Positions 1 through 6,847 of a DNA stretch of 64,000 bases are shown here, in pieces. The DNA comes from Acidobacteriota bacterium. GTDB taxonomy: Bacteria > Acidobacteriota > Thermoanaerobaculia > Multivoradales > J023. The stretch spans positions 1 to 64,000 of the forward strand of contig JAJCXO010000282.1 of NCBI GenBank assembly GCA_029263395.1, read 5' to 3'. Position 1 is the stretch's first letter. Every line of letters begins with the position of its first letter. A program made the position numbers and the translations under genes. The notes below the pieces were generated by a model that was given only the letters and a program-made list of their open reading frames with translations, was not told the DNA's origin and searched no databases.

Positions 1-289
1 CCTCGTTGACACCTTCACCCTTCACACCACGCAGGGCGGCAACCACACTCGGGTGGACATCTGGCAGATAAATCTCGTCGAGCAAAACTGCCGAGCCAGC
101 TTCGCGCCCAGCCGGCAAAGCCTCTTCGACGTGAGCTACCGCGCCGCCAACCAGCACCAGATACTTGCCGGGATGTACCGTGCCGGCATAAATCAACTCG
201 ACCGGTGAACGTTTCACCATCGCGTCGCCAACTCGTATACCGAGGGCAATCGACGACAGCTCGAGGAGCCCTAGAGCCGGCTGGATCAC
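1..289 (-). CDS. BMC trimeric shell protein, single-copy-type start (partial)
   Basis: Shell protein of the bacterial microcompartment; BMC-T proteins form pseudohexameric tiles of the shell. Translation from the GTG at 289 gives a BMC domain, with LGLLELSSIALGIRVGDAM near the N-terminus followed by the conserved HPGKYLVLVGG strand, most like the PduT-type group. The reading frame runs off the window edge, so the second BMC domain and any PduT-like metal-binding Cys cannot be seen. The GTG lies three bases after the aldehyde dehydrogenase stop, with GAGG about 13 bases upstream; no other start is available because the in-frame TAG directly precedes it. It is the last visible gene of the operon, which clearly continues beyond position 1. 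Confidence 0.85.
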   Translation of the reverse strand, partial: MIQPALGLLELSSIALGIRVGDAMVKRSPVELIYAGTVHPGKYLVLVGGAVAHVEEALPAGREAGSAVLLDEIYLPDVHPSVVAALRGVKGEGVNE

Positions 290-292
290 GGG

Positions 293-1765
293 CTAAACGA
301 ACCTCAAGCCGCCAGCGACGGCAAGCCGACGCTCACGCGAGAAAGACCGCGGCCGGGTCATACCCTCGCCGCTCGGACTGGCGATCGAAAACGACGTGTA
401 GCCTTCGCCTCCTTGTCCGAGTCCCGCCAGGTTGGGACCGTTGGCGGTGAAGATCGAGACGTTGATAGCCCGCGCCATTTTGGTAATGGTGTCGACATTG
501 CGGGTGTAGATCGACGCGGTATGTCCAAAATGATGCTCGGCACGGATCGCCAGGTCGATCGCCAACTCGACGTTGGCCACCCGACAGACAGGCATGACCG
601 GCATCATCTGCTCGGTCCACACCAAGCTGTGATGGGTCGGCACTGGCACCACCGCCAAACGAGTGTCGGCACTGGCTGGGATGCCGATCTCTTGCAGGAT
701 CAAACCCGCATTTTTGCCGATCCACTTGGGATTGATCTTGCCCGGCTTGTTGGGCTCACCAAGCTGCTTGAAGATTGTCTTCTCGAGCGCTGGCAACTTG
801 CTTTCGTCGACCAACACCGCACCATGAGCCACCATCGACTCGATCAATCGGTCGGCGATTGACGCGACCGCGATGACCTCTTTTTCGTCGGTGCAAATGA
901 TGTTGTTGTCGAACGAAGCACCGCGCACGATCTCGCGGCCAGCAAGCTCGAGGTCAGCGGTCTCGTCAACCACTACCGGTGGATTGCCGGGACCCGCGGT
1001 GATCGCCCGTTTATGAGTCGCCAAGGCCGCCTTGACCACTCCGGGCCCCCCGGTCACCAGCAGCAGGCGTGCCTTGGGATGGACCATCAACTCACGGGCA
1101 GTCTCCAACGTAGGCTCGGGAATGCAGGTCACCAAATTCGGCGGGCCGCCGGCGTCGAGGACACAACGGTTGAGAATCCGAACCGTTTCGACCGACACCT
1201 TCTTGGCACTGGGATGAACGTTGAACACCAGCCCGTTGCCTGCAGACAGCACCGCAATGGTGTTGTTGATAACCGTCGCGGTTGGGTTGGTGGTCGGCGT
1301 AATCGCCCCAACCACCCCAAAAGGCGCCCACTCAGTCACCGTCAGGCCACGGTCTCCAGACCAGGTCCGCGGTTCGAGATCTTCGGGCCCTGGCGTTTTG
1401 TTGGTCACCAACAAATTCTTGAGCAGCTTGTCCTCGGGCCGGCCGAGGCCGGTCTCCTCCCAGGCATGCCTCGCCAGCTGCTCGGCATGCTCGCGCATCG
1501 CCTCACGAATACGATCGATGACCGTAAAACGTCGATCCAGCCCCATCTCCAGGTACTGCTGATAAGCATCCCAGGCAGCATTCACCGCCTGATCGATGGT
1601 CGGAAAGATGCCGTCGCCACCTCCAGCTACCACCGCTGGCGACGACCCTGCCGGCGCACTCGTCGGGGCCTTCGCCGCCGCGGTAGGCATCACGACAGGA
1701 CGACCGTCCCCGACTCGGCCACGCACCCTTTGCAGGATGGATTGGACTTCTTGATCTCGGATCAT
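293..1765 (-). CDS. BMC-associated CoA-acylating aldehyde dehydrogenase (EutE/PduP family)
   Basis: Oxidises an aldehyde to the acyl-CoA with NAD+ inside the microcompartment lumen. The 490-residue protein has the aldehyde dehydrogenase superfamily fold of EutE/PduP. The catalytic Cys is about residue 291 in the FDNNIICTDEKE motif, and the substrate/cofactor segment FGVVGAITPTTNP is near 149-161. Residues 1-20 form an amphipathic helix (IRDQEVQSILQRVRGRV), then a Pro/Ala-rich linker to about residue 50: the typical layout of an encapsulation peptide. It lies between a vertex protein and a BMC-T gene, so the signature aldehyde is processed in the shell. With DeoC next door the likely substrate is acetaldehyde and the product acetyl-CoA (inference). 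The ATG start has only a weak ribosome binding site, suggesting coupling to upstream genes. Confidence 0.95.
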   Translation of the reverse strand: MIRDQEVQSILQRVRGRVGDGRPVVMPTAAAKAPTSAPAGSSPAVVAGGGDGIFPTIDQAVNAAWDAYQQYLEMGLDRRFTVIDRIREAMREHAEQLARHAWEETGLGRPEDKLLKNLLVTNKTPGPEDLEPRTWSGDRGLTVTEWAPFGVVGAITPTTNPTATVINNTIAVLSAGNGLVFNVHPSAKKVSVETVRILNRCVLDAGGPPNLVTCIPEPTLETARELMVHPKARLLLVTGGPGVVKAALATHKRAITAGPGNPPVVVDETADLELAGREIVRGASFDNNIICTDEKEVIAVASIADRLIESMVAHGAVLVDESKLPALEKTIFKQLGEPNKPGKINPKWIGKNAGLILQEIGIPASADTRLAVVPVPTHHSLVWTEQMMPVMPVCRVANVELAIDLAIRAEHHFGHTASIYTRNVDTITKMARAINVSIFTANGPNLAGLGQGGEGYTSFSIASPSGEGMTRPRSFSRERRLAVAGGLRFV

Positions 1766-1781
1766 AGGTTATCCAAGAACC

Positions 1782-2096
1782 TCAACTCGCCCACTCGCCG
1801 TCGGCATCCGTCTTGCGGTAGATCTCGTCACCGCCGACATCCCAGGAGTCGACGATCGCCATGATCACCGCGTCGCACGGACGATCGCGGGTTGCCTCGG
1901 TTTGCCTGGCCGAGCTGCCGGAGGCATAAAGAACCATCTCGCCTTCACCAGCGCCCACACTGTCGACCGCGACGACAAAACCGCTGGCATCGTCGCCATC
2001 CACCGACACATTACGCACCAAAAGGAGCTTCTGCCCGAGCAGTCCTTCGTCTTTGCGGTTGGCTACCAGGGTGCCGACGACACGTCCGAGGATCAT
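1782..2096 (-). CDS. BMC pentameric vertex protein (EutN/CcmL family)
   Basis: A 104-residue BMC-P protein that caps the vertices of the polyhedral shell as a pentamer. It begins with the family hallmark [15 protein letters not shown] and carries [11 protein letters not shown], the [20 protein letters not shown] loop and a C-terminal segment [13 protein letters not shown], all as in EutN/CcmL. Its ATG overlaps the TGA of the upstream BMC-H gene by one base (TGATG), so translation is probably coupled. Only one vertex gene is seen here; related loci often carry up to three, so others may lie outside the window. Confidence 0.95.
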   Translation of the reverse strand: MILGRVVGTLVANRKDEGLLGQKLLLVRNVSVDGDDASGFVVAVDSVGAGEGEMVLYASGSSARQTEATRDRPCDAVIMAIVDSWDVGGDEIYRKTDADGEWAS

Positions 2097-2392
2097 CAGC
2101 CCTTGCCCGTCTCCGCCTGGCGGCCGAGCGGCAGCACGTCGTCGACATTACCGTGGGGACGTGCGATGACGTGGGTCGAAACCACTTCACCAACACGTTC
2201 GGCGCCACGTACACCAGCCTCGATGGCGGCCTTGACCGCGGCCACATCGCCGCGAACCACCGCGGTCACATACCCACCACCGATCCGCTCGTGACCTACC
2301 AACTCTACTTTGGCGGCCTTCACCATCGCGTCGGACGCTTCGACCATGGCGGCAAAGCCACGGGTCTCGATCATGCCAAGTGCATCTGCCAT
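2096..2392 (-). CDS. BMC hexameric shell protein (PduA/EutM type)
   Basis: The main facet tile of the microcompartment: a 98-residue single BMC domain that forms hexamers with a central pore. It starts [19 protein letters not shown] and continues with [14 protein letters not shown]-type and [19 protein letters not shown] segments typical of PduA/EutM/CcmK. The short C-terminal tail ([12 protein letters not shown]) is usual. A good AAGGAG lies nine bases before the ATG, and the 48-base space from the upstream gene is the widest in the operon. That fits the high synthesis rate needed for the most abundant shell protein (inference). Confidence 0.96.
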   Translation of the reverse strand: MADALGMIETRGFAAMVEASDAMVKAAKVELVGHERIGGGYVTAVVRGDVAAVKAAIEAGVRGAERVGEVVSTHVIARPHGNVDDVLPLGRQAETGKG

Positions 2393-2440
2393 TCCACTAT
2401 CTCCTTGAAGGGTTCGCGGTCGTATGCTCTAGAAACTCGT

Positions 2441-3073
2441 TTAGGATTTTTCTTCTGTGCGGCCTTCCAGGCCTTCGATCGCCGCCTCCGCAGCTCGCCA
2501 CCCGACATCGATGTCCTGCTCCTCACCGCCGAGGTAAATACGGCCCATCGAGCCATGCGCCTGGACCTCCAGAATGTTGACGTCCGCTGCCTTTTCAGCC
2601 TCATTGGCCGCCAGGGCCGCGTAGGCTGCAGGCTCGACTTCCAAGGTGTAGAGGGTTTGGCCAGTAAGGATCATCTGGCCGTGACGCACCCGATTGATCA
2701 GCTGTGCCTGATGACCGGAGATTGCTCGCACCACCTGGCTAGAGAGAATCTTCGGCTTGCGACGGTCGAGTTCCGTCAGCTCGAGCTCACGCAAGATCGC
2801 CTCACCGGCGGCGCGGGTTTCGGCCTGGGAATGCGAGTGAATCTCGAGTAACCCATAAAAGCGCTCGACAATCTGCAAGCCAGGGCGGACATCGGTCGAC
2901 TTGAGGGCGATGTCCGTCAGACGATTGATCTCGATACCCGGCGAGATCTCAACAAACAGCGAGGCATCATAAGCCAGGGGCATAAAACCCTTGGCAACGG
3001 TCCCCAGGAAGGCTGCGTACTGTGGTTGAAGACTGTCAAGAAACACGAAAGATCTGAGGTCAATACGACTCAC
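2441..3073 (-). CDS. BMC tandem-domain trimeric shell protein (BMC-T, double BMC)
   Basis: A 210-residue protein with two fused BMC domains, roughly residues 1-105 and 110-205; such proteins trimerise into a pseudohexamer. Recognisable segments are [20 protein letters not shown] in the first half and [20 protein letters not shown] plus [20 protein letters not shown] in the second. It resembles the tandem BMC-T proteins of Haliangium-type and CsoS1D-like shells, some of which stack and have a gated pore; gating cannot be judged here. The start is a GTG at 3073 with a strong AAGGAGG eight bases upstream, inside the 3' end of deoC, so the genes overlap by 14 bases. Confidence 0.9.
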   Translation of the reverse strand: MSRIDLRSFVFLDSLQPQYAAFLGTVAKGFMPLAYDASLFVEISPGIEINRLTDIALKSTDVRPGLQIVERFYGLLEIHSHSQAETRAAGEAILRELELTELDRRKPKILSSQVVRAISGHQAQLINRVRHGQMILTGQTLYTLEVEPAAYAALAANEAEKAADVNILEVQAHGSMGRIYLGGEEQDIDVGWRAAEAAIEGLEGRTEEKS

Positions 3074-3974
3074 TCGACTGTCCTCCTTGGACCATCTGTA
3101 CTCCGGCTGAAGCGCCGATACGGGTCGCCCCAGCGGCGATCATTTGTTGAGCTTCCTCTGCATTCTTGATGCCGCCCGAGGCCTTGACACCCATTTTCGG
3201 TCCAATCGTCTCGCGCATCAACGTAATGTCGAACACTGTCGCACCACCACCACCAAAGCCGGTTGACGTTTTGACGTAGTGAGCTTTGGCAAGTTGTGCC
3301 AGGCGGCTAGCAATAACTTTTTCTTCGTCGCTGAGCAGCACCGTCTCGAGAATCACCTTGTTGAGGGCGCCCACTTCGCGACAGGCTTCCGAGACGCCTG
3401 CAATATCGCGCCGCACCAACTCGTGGTCGCCACTCTTGAGGGCACCAACATTGAGCACCATATCGATCTCGCGGGCACCGTCACGCAATGCGCGCCGCGC
3501 CTCGAGTGCTTTGATCTCCGGCAGCGAGGCGCCGAGCGGGAAACCGATCACCGACGCCACCTTGACGCCGGTACCACGCAGATGACCAGCGGCCCGTTTG
3601 ACCCACACCGGATTGACGCAAACCGCCGCAAACCGATGCTCCACCGCCTCGGCACACAGATGGTCAATCTGGTCGGCCGTGGCCGCTGGCTTGAGCAGAG
3701 TGTGATCGATGTACTTCGCCAGGTCGCCCGGCACGTCGGCTCCACAGCCGCCATAGGCCACCCGGGATGCACCGGCGGCTACCATGTCGCGCACCTTGCC
3801 GGTGCAGTTGGCGACACAGTTGCCCACACATTCGGCACAAACCTGATCTAGTTGGTGAACGCCGGAGGACTTGTTTCCCGCTGCCACGTTACCCTGAGGG
3901 CCGCCACCTCCGGTCATCAGCGCTTGCAGTACCTTTTGGGTGACCGTCTCGACGATGTGCTCACGATCGCTCAT
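3060..3974 (-). CDS. deoC: BMC-associated deoxyribose-phosphate aldolase with N-terminal Cys-rich extension
   Basis: Cleaves 2-deoxy-D-ribose-5-phosphate to glyceraldehyde-3-phosphate and acetaldehyde. The class I aldolase core (about residues 84-295) has the Schiff-base lysine K235 in YVKTSTGFG, the proton-relay residues D171 ([10 protein letters not shown]) and K264 (GVKASGGIK), and the VIGFPLGAS signature. The protein is 304 residues, about 80 longer at the N-terminus than typical short DeoC. Residues 3-21 form a predicted encapsulation helix, and residues 46-77 carry Cys 46, 49, 53, 57 and 77 ([12 protein letters not shown] then GGCG). That cluster could bind a metal or Fe-S centre, which is inference. 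The ATG is three bases after the rpiB stop. It supplies the aldehyde for the dehydrogenase of this operon. Confidence 0.95.
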   Translation of the reverse strand: MSDREHIVETVTQKVLQALMTGGGGPQGNVAAGNKSSGVHQLDQVCAECVGNCVANCTGKVRDMVAAGASRVAYGGCGADVPGDLAKYIDHTLLKPAATADQIDHLCAEAVEHRFAAVCVNPVWVKRAAGHLRGTGVKVASVIGFPLGASLPEIKALEARRALRDGAREIDMVLNVGALKSGDHELVRRDIAGVSEACREVGALNKVILETVLLSDEEKVIASRLAQLAKAHYVKTSTGFGGGGATVFDITLMRETIGPKMGVKASGGIKNAEEAQQMIAAGATRIGASAGVQMVQGGQSSESY

Positions 3975-3977
3975 GGC

Positions 3978-4538
3978 TTAGGCTTTCAGGTATCTCCGTT
4001 CAACTGCGGTGATCTTGTCGACTCGGCTCTGATGGCGACCGGTACCCCAAGGGGTTTCGAGCCAAGTCTGCACAATCTGCTTGGCAAGACCCTCGCCAAT
4101 CAACCCTGACCCCAGAGTGAGGACGTTGGCTAGATTGTGTTCCCGACTGTTCCGTGCCGAAGATAGATCGTAGCAGAGAGCGGCACGAACACCAGGCACC
4201 TTGTTGGCGACCATAGACGAACCGATGCCGGCACCATCCACGACGATCCCCCACTGGCACTCGCCGACGCTCACCCGCCGTGCCACCTCGTGGGCAAAGT
4301 CAGGGTAGTCGACCGAGTCCGTGCTCGAAGTACCACAGTCGCAGACACCGTACCCAAGGTTGTCGAGCCAACCCGCCAGTTTCTGTTTCAAGGGATAACC
4401 GCCGTGGTCGGCACCGATGGCGACGCACACCCCAGGGCTAGGCGTTGCTGAGGTCTGGGACGAAGACGCCGTCTCGTCGCCGTCCATTTCCTTCAACACC
4501 TGTCTAACCAGGCTACGGATCTCTTCTTGATTGGCCAT
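3978..4538 (-). CDS. rpiB: BMC-associated ribose-5-phosphate isomerase B homologue with Asp at the catalytic Cys position
   Basis: First gene of the visible microcompartment operon. RpiB/LacAB-family enzymes interconvert aldose- and ketose-5-phosphates. The core starts at about residue 38 (VCVAIGADHGGYPLKQKL) and contains the conserved SREHNLANVL and GGRHQ-like (GTGRHQSRVD) segments. The usual ICGTGIG catalytic-Cys loop reads VVDGAGIG, with Asp at the Cys position; the mycobacterial alternative Glu a few residues later is also absent (Ser). Residues 2-20 (ANQEEIRSLVRQVLKEMDG) form a predicted encapsulation helix followed by a Ser/Thr linker. I chose the ATG at 4538 over the GTG one codon upstream; both have weak ribosome binding sites. 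The true substrate may differ from ribose-5-phosphate. Confidence 0.88.
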   Translation of the reverse strand: MANQEEIRSLVRQVLKEMDGDETASSSQTSATPSPGVCVAIGADHGGYPLKQKLAGWLDNLGYGVCDCGTSSTDSVDYPDFAHEVARRVSVGECQWGIVVDGAGIGSSMVANKVPGVRAALCYDLSSARNSREHNLANVLTLGSGLIGEGLAKQIVQTWLETPWGTGRHQSRVDKITAVERRYLKA

Positions 4539-4541
4539 CAC

Positions 4542-4752
4542 ACCGGATCTATCGTCTACAGAACAAGTCTTTCACCGAGACTCATCTTCAGAAGGAACAA
4601 CTTCAACACCGTCTTCAAAAGAGACAGTCTTCAAAAGAGACAGTCTTCAAAAGAAACAGTCTTCAAAAGAAACAGTCTTCAAGAGAACAGTTCGAGCTTC
4701 AAGCGGAACAGTTCGAGGATTCTATCGCCAAGCGCCATTGGCCGCACGCCGA
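4542..4752 (-). promoter_or_regulatory. Leader region upstream of the BMC operon
   Basis: This 211-base space separates the hydrolase gene (stop at 4753) from the first BMC gene, so it must hold any dedicated BMC promoter on the minus strand. I see no convincing -35/-10 pair by eye. Its striking content is the 16-bp tandem array at 4611-4689, and just beyond it a partial echo in which GAACAGTTCGAG occurs twice (around 4685-4720). No regulator gene is adjacent inside the window. Confidence 0.45.
4611..4689. repeat. 16-bp tandem array, about five units, upstream of the BMC operon
   Basis: Five head-to-tail units: GTCTTCAAAAGAGACA at 4611-4626 and 4627-4642, GTCTTCAAAAGAAACA at 4643-4658 and 4659-4674, and a shortened fifth copy to 4689. 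The units differ by a single base in places. The array lies 73 bases from the rpiB start, on the promoter side. It could be iterated protein-binding sites or only a local slippage expansion; similar arrays with other unit sequences occur elsewhere in the window. Confidence 0.9.
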
Positions 4753-6660
4753 TCAGTCACCAGGCACAACCGACAGCTCGATACGCGAAGGAAACCTCTT
4801 GGAATGATGCACAACATTACGAGCGATGACCGGTTCGCTCTCGTTGTGATTGGGACCACCGGTGTTGAGATTGCGCGCAACCCGTGGAAAGTTGCTGCTC
4901 GTGACCTCGACTCGAATGCGGTGACCGGGTTGAAAGACGTTGCTGGTCGACATCGGGCTGACCGACAGCTCGTAAACTTCGCCTTCGGTCATGAAGACCT
5001 CTTTGTCATACCCCTCCCGATAACGCACCCGCTGCATGGTCTCGTCGAGGTTGAACGCTCGCCCCTCCGGATCAACATCGATCAGCTTGACCATGAAGTC
5101 CGTATCTTTGGCGTCCGATGAGACGTAAAGGGTGACGTTCACCGGACCGGTCACCTCCAACGCCTCCGCCAAGGGCTCGGAGGTATACACCAGCACATCA
5201 GCCCGTGCTTCGACCGGACGCTGATCAAACGACCCGCCTTCAATAGTGCCACCGATGCAACAAATGCCACCACCGAGAGAAGGCACCGGTACCGTCGGGT
5301 CGTAGACGAAGCGGTCGGAGGACTGCTCACCCTCCGAAACCTCGCGTGTCAGCCGACCATTGCCAAACAAGCTGTTCGCCCCACCGTCGCTATCCAAGTA
5401 GAACGTCATCGGCTCGGCCTGCTTCGGTGGCCATGCATCCGCCGATCGCCACTCGTTGGCGCCCATGGCATAAAACTGGACTTTCGGGGTTTCTTCAGCG
5501 AACGCCTGTTTTGCGGCCTCGTCGTCAGTCTTCATCCAAGTGTCGAACCAACGATAGATCAGCCCCATGTAGTCGAAGTTGGCATTCCCCATCTTGCGCT
5601 CGCCAACCGTCAAATCGTAGGCTGGGCGAAAGAAGCGACAATGTAGCGTTGGCGCCACAACCAGATACTGGGCATCGCGCACTGCCGGATCCGAGGCGTT
5701 TTGACGCACATGGTTGTACAGCGCCAAATTGGGGCCGATCGAGACGTCGTACCAGGAGTTAATCCACAGCGCCGGCACCCCGAAATCCTCGTTGTCATGA
5801 TAGAGCCCGCCTTCGTACCAAGCCGGATCGTTCGGCTTACGGGCAAAGAAGTCGGCATACATGCCCTTCGGTCCTGCGGCCTCTTGCATCGCTTCGTCGA
5901 CCGGCAAGTGCCAGATCTTCTTCTGCCACTTCACCTCCGGCATCTCGGGCGCCAGGTCGAAGTACTTGGATAGACGCACCAAATCTTCATCTGACGTCCC
6001 TTCGGCGAACCGTGGCCGCTGAGTGTTCTGCACTCCGTAGAGCCAAGTCAGATAGAACATCTGCGTGGTACCGCCTCGGTACCAATTGCCCTGCTCGTAG
6101 AACTCTCCAACCCGCCCAATACCGGCTCCCGCCGCCATCGGTACCATTGCTGCGTGCGCCGGATGATCGGTTGCCGCCAGCGCCATCTGCCACTCAGCAG
6201 ACGACGAGCACCCGATGGTCCCAACCTTACCGTTGGACCAAGGCTGCTCGGCGATCCAAGTCAACGTGTCATAACCATCGGTGCGCGGAAAACCGAGAAT
6301 CTCCCACTCTCCCTCCGAGTGAAACTTTCCACGCTCGTTCTGGATCACAAATGTGTAACCGCGCTCCACCGATTCCAGAGCCATCATCAGTCGAGTTCCA
6401 CCCATCTGATGGAAATTGTAGGGCGTGCGCCAGAAGACCGTCGCCAGCGGCTCCGCAGCATCCTTGGGCCGATACACATCGGTGGCCAATCGCACTCCAT
6501 CGCGCATCGGCACCATCACCGTTTCCTCGTGCTCTGAGATCGCCTTCAACTTACCTCGGCGTTCGTCGTCGAGATCAGACTCACGCTGTGCCCAGGCCGT
6601 CGAGGTCACGAACAACAAACTGAGGGTCACTGCGGCACAAAGATGGGGCTGTCTCACCAT
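4753..6660 (-). CDS. Secreted CocE/NonD-family (S15-type) hydrolase
   Basis: A 635-residue alpha/beta hydrolase of the CocE/NonD and X-Pro dipeptidyl-peptidase (S15) superfamily, acting on esters, amides or N-terminal Xaa-Pro peptides; the substrate cannot be told. Residues 1-24 are a signal peptide (LCAAVTLSLLFVTSTAWAQ), so the protein is exported. The N-terminal strand motif VMVPMRDGVRLATDVYRP is typical. The likely triad is S152 (GTIGCSSSAEWQ), D305 (INSWYDVS) and H340 (VVAPTLHCRFF). The C-terminal third (from about 430) is the jelly-roll domain of the family, with VTLYVSSDAKDTDF. It lies upstream of the BMC operon on the same strand but 211 bases away, so joint transcription is possible but not shown. 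Confidence 0.9.
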   Translation of the reverse strand: MVRQPHLCAAVTLSLLFVTSTAWAQRESDLDDERRGKLKAISEHEETVMVPMRDGVRLATDVYRPKDAAEPLATVFWRTPYNFHQMGGTRLMMALESVERGYTFVIQNERGKFHSEGEWEILGFPRTDGYDTLTWIAEQPWSNGKVGTIGCSSSAEWQMALAATDHPAHAAMVPMAAGAGIGRVGEFYEQGNWYRGGTTQMFYLTWLYGVQNTQRPRFAEGTSDEDLVRLSKYFDLAPEMPEVKWQKKIWHLPVDEAMQEAAGPKGMYADFFARKPNDPAWYEGGLYHDNEDFGVPALWINSWYDVSIGPNLALYNHVRQNASDPAVRDAQYLVVAPTLHCRFFRPAYDLTVGERKMGNANFDYMGLIYRWFDTWMKTDDEAAKQAFAEETPKVQFYAMGANEWRSADAWPPKQAEPMTFYLDSDGGANSLFGNGRLTREVSEGEQSSDRFVYDPTVPVPSLGGGICCIGGTIEGGSFDQRPVEARADVLVYTSEPLAEALEVTGPVNVTLYVSSDAKDTDFMVKLIDVDPEGRAFNLDETMQRVRYREGYDKEVFMTEGEVYELSVSPMSTSNVFQPGHRIRVEVTSSNFPRVARNLNTGGPNHNESEPVIARNVVHHSKRFPSRIELSVVPGD

Positions 6661-6767
6661 GCTCGACCTCCTGAAGTGGTGGGCTTATGCTGGGTAGCTG
6701 CGGCACGATCATCGGAGTTGGGATGCGGACCACGAGTCTACAAGGTTCTTCTTTCGATAAAGAAGCA

Positions 6768-6800
6768 AAAGCCCCGGCATCACGAGACACCGGGGCTACC
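6768..6800 (-). terminator. Rho-independent terminator after the large repeat protein
   Basis: Inverted repeat AGCCCCGG (6770-6777) and CCGGGGCT (6790-6797) with a 12-base loop, followed on the minus strand by TTTTGC and further Ts. It lies about 50 bases beyond the stop of the gene at 6848, in the right orientation. A second small hairpin (CTTCTTT with AAAGAAG) follows at about 6748-6766. Confidence 0.8.
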
Positions 6801-6847
6801 CTGGTTGCAGGACTAGCGAGTTTCACCCACTAGTCATCAACGGTCGA

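Noticed and set aside
1013-2851. Long plus-strand frames opposite the BMC genes (about 280-320 codons)
   Set aside because: They are antisense shadows of strongly recognised minus-strand genes, with Arg/His/Pro-rich, low-resemblance translations.
1-4541. Reading the BMC locus as a propanediol or ethanolamine (Pdu/Eut) type
   Set aside because: The aldehyde dehydrogenase and shell proteins are shared by many BMC types, and no diol dehydratase or ammonia-lyase is visible; DeoC and RpiB with targeting helices point elsewhere.
4611-4689. Possible CRISPR repeat block before the BMC operon
   Set aside because: Units follow head to tail with no spacers and no cas genes are near.
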